A stretch of DNA of 64,000 nt from Sclerurus mexicanus (taxonomy: Eukaryota; Chordata; Aves; Passeriformes; Furnariidae), in assembly GCA_013396755.1 (NCBI GenBank), contig VWZF01002195.1, positions 1,552,234-1,616,233 on the forward strand. The letters run 5' to 3'. Made by a program: the position numbers and the translations under genes. The notes below the pieces were generated by a model, which saw nothing but the letters and a program-made list of their open reading frames with translations, did no database searches and was not told the DNA's origin. The first letter of the stretch is position 1; every line of letters starts with the position of its first letter. Positions 57,801 to 64,000 of the stretch are shown here, one piece after another.

Positions 57801-60567
57801 TTCCTACAGATCTGTATTTTATCCCTTGCTGTTTTACCAGAAAAATTGTCTGAAGTCTCTTATTTCAATTTTTAAACCAAATTGTTTTTTAAGTGTGTAT
57901 TTTCCCTTTTGAGTTCTATACCAGGCAGATGCTGTGAGAGTCTTGTCAGATTGCAAATATCTTTTGTTTTTCAAAGAATGTCTGTGCTCTGTGTTCAGAA
58001 CTGCACTGTTTCTCTGATACTAATCGCGCACTAAGGCTAACTACTGCATGGGCCAAAAAGCCCTTTTAATGAAGAGAGAAATTTTACACAATGTTCTTTC
58101 TTCAATAAAAAAGAACAAAAAGAACTGAAGAAAAGAATCTTCCTACCGTTCTTCAAACAAATATGAGCCTGATTCTCTGTTCTTTTATGCCTCAACTGTA
58201 GTTTCATGAAAAATTGCCTTTGTCAGCAAAGCTGTTTTAGGAAACTCAAAATGCCACCACCTTCAGCCAATTATTTTTACCCCTGTGCAGCCCTTTGACA
58301 CTGCTTAGTTATGCCAATGCAGTTGATTCAGAATGCATACTGTACATTAAATGGTCTGAGTTAAAAGTAAAAATCTAAACAAGGATCAGTGAAATCTGAT
58401 TTCTTCACCCTGTCTGATAGGTTTGGGGTGCCACACATGTCCAGCTATTGCAGCATCGCTGGAGTGCTTTGAATGATAGCTTCAATTACAGATGTACTTT
58501 GATGTTAAAATGCTACTTTGAACATTTTTGTGGTACCAGCAGTGACCCTGGCAGTTTGGCTTTTCCAATATATGTCTATTTCAGGAATTAGCTTTCATAA
58601 AGGAGAAAAATCTACCATGACAGTCAAATGGTCTCTGCTTGAGAAAATGTTTTGTTCCTTTGAAATATGTTTTACATTTCAGCAAAATTTCAATGGAACA
58701 TTAAACCTAAGGAGATTCACTTAGATTGCAGAAGCTGTGCTGTCTTTATGCATGAGTGTCAAGCAATAAAGCATGTACACCCCCTGTGCATTCTCTTGGT
58801 AGGGGGCCCATGGAAACTGCCGCTTTCAATTCTATCTAATGTTTACACGCTAGGCAGTCTTCCTTCAGATATTGAGGGTTGCTTGTTCCTAATGTTCAGG
58901 CATATAGACCAATCCATCACATGAAACTGCCAGTGACATTTCTACCCCTTTTTTGGTTTTGTTATTAAAGTGAGGAAATAAACATGAGACCCCTGCTTTA
59001 TCCCTTCAGTTTTCCTCTGTTAAAGGATTATTCATTCACTTCTATCTGTAAAGACAGGAATTACAAATGAATGCTGATGCATCCATTTTGTACCTAGAGT
59101 CTTATAATTAACCTGCTCCGATATCTGAATTTACTGTGCATTGGTACTTCAACATGCTTTTGCACAAGAATTTTTCTTCCATCTATGTTTCTGAAAGCAT
59201 GCAGCAAAAAATTCTTCTTCCTCTGTTCTTAGTGACATGAAGAATATGATGAAGGAAACCTTTCTTTTTCTCTCTTTAGCCTAAATGGAAAAGGTACAAG
59301 GACATTGATTTCAGCTGTAAATGGAACCTGCTTTTAGATTACCCACTATGAAAGATACTTAAAACTAGTGCATGTTCCCTGTACTGTTAGACCAGATGGA
59401 CATTTCTAAGATATTAACATTTATACCTAGATATTCCTGCAAAGCCCTCCAGGGAAGAGTTCTCTGCTAATGATACATGGTGAAAAGCAAGGTACATATC
59501 TCACTCAATTTGAAGTAGGAAAAAATCAAGTTTCAGAATGGATTTCAGCTAGAAAAGACCTTCTAAAATGGATGCAATTTGGAACATATTCTGGAAGACA
59601 TGGAAATGTGCTCTTCATGGATGAAGCATGGACAAGTGTGGCACAAGTTGCTCAGACAAGATGCCTGAGTTCTCTCCTTGGCTAACCAATAAGAAGTAGA
59701 GGCTGATAGAAAATCTTTTTTGTTATTTTTGCAAAAACCTTGGGAGAGTTAGAGACACAAGGTTTGCAGGGACATGTAACATCCTTTACTAGATCAACTG
59801 ATATAATTATAAAGTCAAATAGACAGGTGTCAGGCACACCTCAGGTCTACTCCTGCTCAGTCCATTATCCCAGATATGACCTTTAATTTCAGGAGGACGA
59901 GTGAAGAGAATCATCCCTCTAGTGTTATCTGAACACATCACCTGGAAGTGGGAAGGGCAACTTTTCAAAAACAATCTGCTATGTCATTTTTAACTGAGTG
60001 ACCAGAATTGCAGAGACTGTTTTAAGTTTTAACCCAACACAGGTTTGTGCAGAAGCACAGTGACAGTTTTGTTCTCTGTTTTTCTTTTGCAATTCCTAAT
60101 AATTTCCTAATAATGTCTTTCTTTACTTTTTTTTTTACATTCATGTCTCTGCTAAGTCTATCAACAGTTTCTAGCAGTTTATTCATGTCTCTACTAAATC
60201 TACCAACAGTTTCTAGCAGTTTTCAGACTACAGAAGTCAAATGCACAGACCTATAATTCCACATCTTCGTGAATGATAAATTTATAAATGTATAACTTTT
60301 GTCAAATTCGATTCCTTTACTAACAGTCATTTTAGTAATAAATTAAATACTGCAGTTAACAATTCCAAAATTTACTACTTGAGCTCCTTCAGATCTCCAG
60401 AATGAATAACATATGGTACTGGAGATATTTTGCTCTTTATTTTACTAATTTATTCTAAAACATCTTCCACTGACACTTCAGTCATAGACTTTTTTTAATG
60501 ACTCACTTGTCATAGGAAAAGCTCCTTTTGTTTTTCACACTAATGCAAAGTATTTAGTCAGCTTTTA
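54801..60567. other. Unannotated AT-rich DNA
   Basis: No gene or confident repeat. Poly-A-rich (AACCAAACAAAAAAAG-type) sequence lies at 56,865-56,930. Frames at 55,186-55,383, 57,155-57,388 and 59,470-59,685 are unrecognised. At about 59,740-59,870 the text AGAGACACAAGGTTTGCAGG, GACATGTAACATCCTTTACT resembles an old interspersed repeat of archosaurs, but too weakly to name. A 42-bp tandem pair lies at 60,139-60,222. Confidence 0.5.
60139..60222 (+). repeat. 42-bp tandem duplication (two units)
   Basis: ATTCATGTCTCTGCTAAGTC... at 60,139-60,180 is repeated at 60,181-60,222 with about three differences in 42 bases (for example GCTAAGTCTAT against ACTAAATCTAC). Since 42 is a multiple of three the overlapping frame stays open, but nothing else suggests coding. 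Confidence 0.9.
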
Positions 60568-61519
60568 TGTTTTGGCCACATCTTTTCTGCTTTTGTAACA
60601 ACTCGATCATCTCCTCAGATGAGAGAAAAACTTGTAAGTCAGGATAAGGACGGGGAGATCACCCACTGAGTGTCATCATGAGCAAAACACAATTGACTTT
60701 AGGGAAGTAAGTTTAATTTATTTATCCAACAGAGGACGAGGATAATGAGAAACAAGAACAAATCTAAAAGCACCTTCCACCTACAACCCCCCTTTCTTCC
60801 CAGGCTCTTTTATCTTGATGTTCTGAGCAGCACAGGGGGATGAGGAACTGGGGCTGTAGTCAGTTCATCACACATTGTCCCTGCTGATCCTTCCTCCTCA
60901 TGGTCTTCTTCTGCTACAGCATGGGGTCCTTCCCATGTGAGACAGTCCTTCAGGAACTATTGCACTGTGAGTCCCTTCATAGCGTACAGTCCTTCAAGAG
61001 CAGACTGCTTCAGTGTGAGTTCCTCACTGGGTCACAGGTCCTGCCAGGAACCTGCTCTAGCACAGGCTTCCCTTGGGGTCACAGCCTCCTTCAGTCATCC
61101 ACCTGATCTGGTTGGGATTCTCCAGGGTCTGCTGGTGGATTTCTGATCCACTGTGGCCCTCCATAGGCTGCAGAGGCACAGCTGTCTCCCCACGGTCTGC
61201 ATCATGGGCTGTAGGAAAATTTCTGCTCCGGTAGCTGGAGCACCTCCCTCCCCTCCTTCTTTGGTGGCTTCAGGGCTGTTCCTCCCACATACTCTCACTT
61301 TTCTCACACCTTCAGTGCAGTGTTTCTTACTTCTTCTCAAATATGTTAATCCAGAGGTGCAACCAGCATCACTGACAGCCTCAGTTTCGGCCAGCAGTGG
61401 GTTCTTTGTTGAGGTGGCTGGAACTGGCTGTATCCAACAGAGGAACAACCTCTCGTCTTCTTTCTCACAGAGGACACCTTTGTAGCTCTTTTTCTATCAA
61501 AATCTTGCAATGTAAACCA
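60568..61519 (-). mobile_element. Endogenous retrovirus LTR, long type
   Basis: On the plus strand: GGATAAGGACGGGGAGATCA at 60,641, TTTAATTTATTTATCCAACA at 60,712, CAGTTCATCACACATTGTCC at 60,860, repeated GTCCTTC...GTGAGTCCTTC/GGTCACAG units at 60,925-61,090, and GCAGAGGCACAGCTGTCTCC, GGAGCACCTCCCTCCC and CCAGCAGTGGGTTCTTTG further on. This is the complement of a long LTR type that is very common in bird genomes. The edges are approximate and no target-site duplication was found. Frames at 60,900-61,146 and 61,095-61,485 lie inside it and are not genes. Confidence 0.68.
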
Positions 61520-61888
61520 AATAAAATATATGTGTCTTAATATTAGTTTTACTTATTGTAGACTGCTCCTTTTTCATCATCTTTTCTTGCTTATACTTTT
61601 AAAATGAAAGACCCTGTGTTTTGGTTTTTTTTTTCTACTTATTTTTATTTTCCTTATTTGGATAAAAGTTCTACTTTCAAAGGATACTTTTATTCTTTAG
61701 TGATGTACTCTGCATTGACTATTATCATTCTGAAATTGGATCTTAGGTTTATGATGAATAGCTCCATGAAAATGTTAACTCAGTGCTCCACAGTGGTCAA
61801 AAAAGTAAATTGAATGTTAGAAACTATTAAGAAAAGAGTAGAAAAGAAAACAGAAAACATAATCATATCGGTGGAAAAAACTGTTATC
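61520..61888. other. Unannotated AT-rich DNA
   Basis: No feature recognised between the LTR and the old LINE. The frame 61,604-61,813 is AT-rich and unrecognised. Confidence 0.5.
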
Positions 61889-62199
61889 CCCAAACCTACA
61901 AAAGGATATAACAGAACTCGAAAAGGTTCACAGAAAACCACCAAGAATAATCAAAAGTATAGAAAGGCAGTCAAAGAAATTCATAAATAGCTCAGGACTA
62001 TTCAGTCAAGTGAAAAGTGACAATTGAGGGACGGCTTTGACAGAAATCTGTCCTATCGTAAGGGAAAAGGAAAAGGTAAAAAGAGACAGATGGTTCATTT
62101 TTTTTCCAAAGAGAGGATGAAAGTATCACATGCTGTTAGCAGGTGGTAGGTTTAAAGCAAAAATAAGGGAAGTAGTTCTCTACATAATATGTATATAGC
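61889..62199 (+). mobile_element. Ancient CR1-like LINE, left part
   Basis: The plus strand encodes LQKDITELEKVHRKPPRIIK, then SIERQSKKF and SSGLFSQVKSDN, a decayed version of the end of the reverse transcriptase that in older amniote CR1-type elements reads along the lines of ELEKVQRRATRMIKG and LFSLEKRR. It is followed by the 3' UTR segment GGTAGGTTTAAAGCAAAAAT AAGGGAAGTA at 62,145-62,174. It is far more diverged than the other CR1 copies here. The element resumes at about 62,685. Confidence 0.7.
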
Positions 62200-62684
62200 T
62201 CTCTCTCCCCAGGTCACTTTTCTTTCAGTATTCATTGCTATATACAAAAAGACACTGCAAGCAGTATATGAACCACTTACAAGTACACAGCAATGATTTA
62301 ATGGCGGGCTAGAGCCCCTAGTGGGGAGCAACAATTGCGATTCCTACACCTGCAGGCCTTGTGATCCTCTGTGAAACAGCACTCATGTGGTGGTAGGGAA
62401 GTGTCAGTCAGCCCTGTTGTGCTCTGGCATGGGTTGGTCCTTGGTGCTGCCAAAAAACAGATTCTATGCTTTCTCTATGGGTGTGAGTGGTTTCATGTGA
62501 GTATTTTTCTCCTGAATCCATGACTTGCTAATTGTCACCTCTCACTTCAATTTGTGTGTTTCACTTTTGTTATCTTGTAAGATGTTAACTTACTTACGCC
62601 CTCACATCTAAAATACAGGTTAGTCTAAAACCAGGCAAACCTGAGTGCTAAATTGGAAGAAACTACAACTCCAGGGGATACACT
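62200..62684. other. Unknown insert inside ancient LINE
   Basis: About 485 bases that separate two collinear parts of the old LINE. It includes a somewhat GC-rich stretch (GGCGGGCTAGAGCCCCTAGT, GGGGAGCAACAATTGCG near 62,303-62,340). I do not recognise it and found no clear terminal inverted repeats or target-site duplication by eye. Confidence 0.55.
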
Positions 62685-63001
62685 TTGAAAGAATTTAACT
62701 CAGGATATTTTGGATGATAAAGGTTTGTATGTATTGAAAAAGGAACTGGACTAGTTCATGGACAAAAATATCACTCCTTTGAGTTGCTAGACAGAAATAC
62801 CAGAGACCTGATTCTACTAAAGGTCTGTTTCTTTTTCAAAAAGCTCATGAGTAGTAAATCACTGTGGACTTCACAGAATATTCACGGCATGTCTCATCAT
62901 TTCGATCTTCCTTCAAAATCTTCTTGTTGTCATTGATGGAAGTGGGACAGGGGCTTAGCTGACCTTTGGTCTGGCTCAGCATGGCTACTCTTATGCTCTG
63001 A
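62685..63001 (+). mobile_element. Ancient CR1-like LINE, right part
   Basis: Collinear continuation of 61,889-62,199: ATATTTTGGATGATAAAGGT TTGTATG at 62,706-62,732, GAAAAAGGAACTGGACTAG near 62,738, and the 3' end GCTGACCTTTGGTCTGGCTC AGCATGGCTACTCTTATGCT at 62,958-62,997. The last block is the hallmark 3' end of an old amniote CR1-type LINE that is common in turtles and crocodilians and survives in birds. Confidence 0.75.
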
Positions 63002-64000
63002 AAACCTTCTTTGCTCTGCCGCATAACTGTGTGGTCTGGTTTAGTTCTTTAATTTTTTTTTAAACATTTTTTTCTTTTTGTTTTTGCCAGAGGTTGCAGG
63101 TTTCTTCTGCCATAATCCTTTTAAGCAGAGTTGTTCATGTATTTTAATTTTTTTTTTCATTTCAGTTTCCTCTAGTGAATGAGGGAAGTTTGAGACAAAG
63201 TGCACTATTTTAAGAGTGTGTCAGTGTAGCTTTAGCTACTTCATTTTGAAAAATACGTCCCCTCTTGCATATGTCACAAAATTTCACATTTTGATATCTC
63301 ACTATTTAACTATTTATCATAGCTCATTGTTGCAATTTCCCAGATAATGGGGGTTAATTAATGCATCCAATTATTATTGTTTTCTTTCCACGTAAGGACC
63401 TCAATTGTTAGCATTTCCGAGCCACTATCAGGGACACATGATGATAAAAAGTAACCCAAATAATATTCTTTAATCTAAGCATGACACTTTTATTCACATA
63501 AATTGTGATAATTGTTATGATTATGTTATGTCATTTACTGTATTTAACTCTTAGCTTGCTTCAAATTCTGAAATCTTTCTCTGGCATTCTGATCTGTTTT
63601 GTCAGGTCTATAAATTATCTTGTTTCTCAAGATACATAAGTGATCTGTTTCTCAGGCCAAGTTTTTGCATGTTTATTATGTCCATACCCTCACTTCAAAT
63701 CAGTCCCTTCAGTTCATTCATCTTACTTTATAATTTTTCAGTATTTATAGACTTCTAGTATGACAGAAACATGTTCTCCTTTGATCTAGTTGTCTATTTT
63801 TAGGTCCATATTTATGTGGTAAGAGGGTTCTTTGATGTTTCCTATCTGAGGTTTATTGAATTACATCTTTTTTTGGAGACTGAAGATTTTACTCTTACAG
63901 GATGAATAATCGCAGACTGTCTTCTCTTACTCCCTTGTTAGATTCCCGCTAATCTTTATAAAAACAAAACTGAAACAAAAACCAACTTCAACTGTTTTAT
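63002..64000. other. Unannotated AT-rich DNA
   Basis: No gene or recognised repeat in the last kilobase. T-rich tracts at 63,051-63,085 and 63,147-63,159. Confidence 0.55.

Noticed and set aside
59470..59685. 71-codon plus-strand frame with a VGKNQVSEWI stretch recalling helix-turn-helix of pogo-type transposases
   Set aside because: The resemblance is a handful of residues; no DDE region or terminal inverted repeats are visible nearby.
59740..59870. Text resembling an old archosaur interspersed repeat
   Set aside because: Too diverged to name or bound by eye; mentioned only in the block description.
61095..61485. Two overlapping frames of 110 and 117 codons on opposite strands
   Set aside because: Both lie inside the long ERV LTR at 60,568-61,519, which has no coding capacity.
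1..64000. Search for CRISPR arrays, prokaryotic operons, tRNA or rRNA genes
   Set aside because: No regularly spaced repeats, no ribosome-binding-site-led gene clusters and no tRNA-like cloverleaf blocks were seen; all signals point to vertebrate nuclear DNA.

Overview
The window looks like non-coding nuclear DNA from a bird, probably a songbird. The evidence is its repeat content: at least 13 fragments of the CR1 LINE family in both orientations, many ending in the CR1 3' tail (GGTCCCTTCCAACC-type block followed by ATTCTATGATTCT-like octamers), plus five long terminal repeats of avian endogenous-retrovirus type. The sequence is A+T-rich throughout. I found no intact protein-coding gene, rRNA or tRNA, no CRISPR array and no prokaryotic operon. 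The longest open frames are either remnants of CR1 ORF2 or unrecognised AT-rich frames. It is best read as an intergenic stretch or part of large introns.

Layout. 1-6.4 kb: no recognised feature. 6.4-12.97 kb: small opposed CR1 pieces, a short minus-strand CR1 3' end, then the longest CR1 reverse-transcriptase remnant (11.0-12.8 kb, minus) abutting a second CR1 fragment. 14.8-19.0 kb: a 2,103-bp unit, carrying one CR1, is present twice head to tail with a single N at the junction and one mismatch noticed. This looks like an assembly duplication rather than biology. 19-28 kb: mostly unannotated, with one 3'-truncated CR1. 28-33.4 kb: three LTRs and two CR1 fragments. 33.4-38.8 kb: empty except for one exon-like segment. 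38.8-44.7 kb: CR1 fragments and a clean solo LTR of 760 bp with TG...CA ends and a 5-bp target-site duplication (CAAGT). 44.7-52.6 kb: about 8 kb without recognisable mobile elements. 52.6-54.8 kb: an unusual CR1 that keeps its 5' part (ORF1 esterase piece and endonuclease) but has lost nearly all of the reverse transcriptase by internal deletion. 60.6-61.5 kb: a long ERV LTR. 61.9-63.0 kb: a much older CR1-like LINE interrupted by about 0.5 kb of unknown DNA.

No genes work together here: every recognisable coding piece is a decayed retroelement. A few short segments have plausible splice signals and an open phase (35,542-35,667 minus; 51,261-51,427 plus; two weaker ones). They are reported as low-confidence hypotheses. 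I did not find a convincing undescribed biological system; the most useful observations are the likely assembly duplication, the internally deleted CR1, the dated LTR insertions and the exon-like segments. Family assignments are from recognition of sequence, not from a database search.
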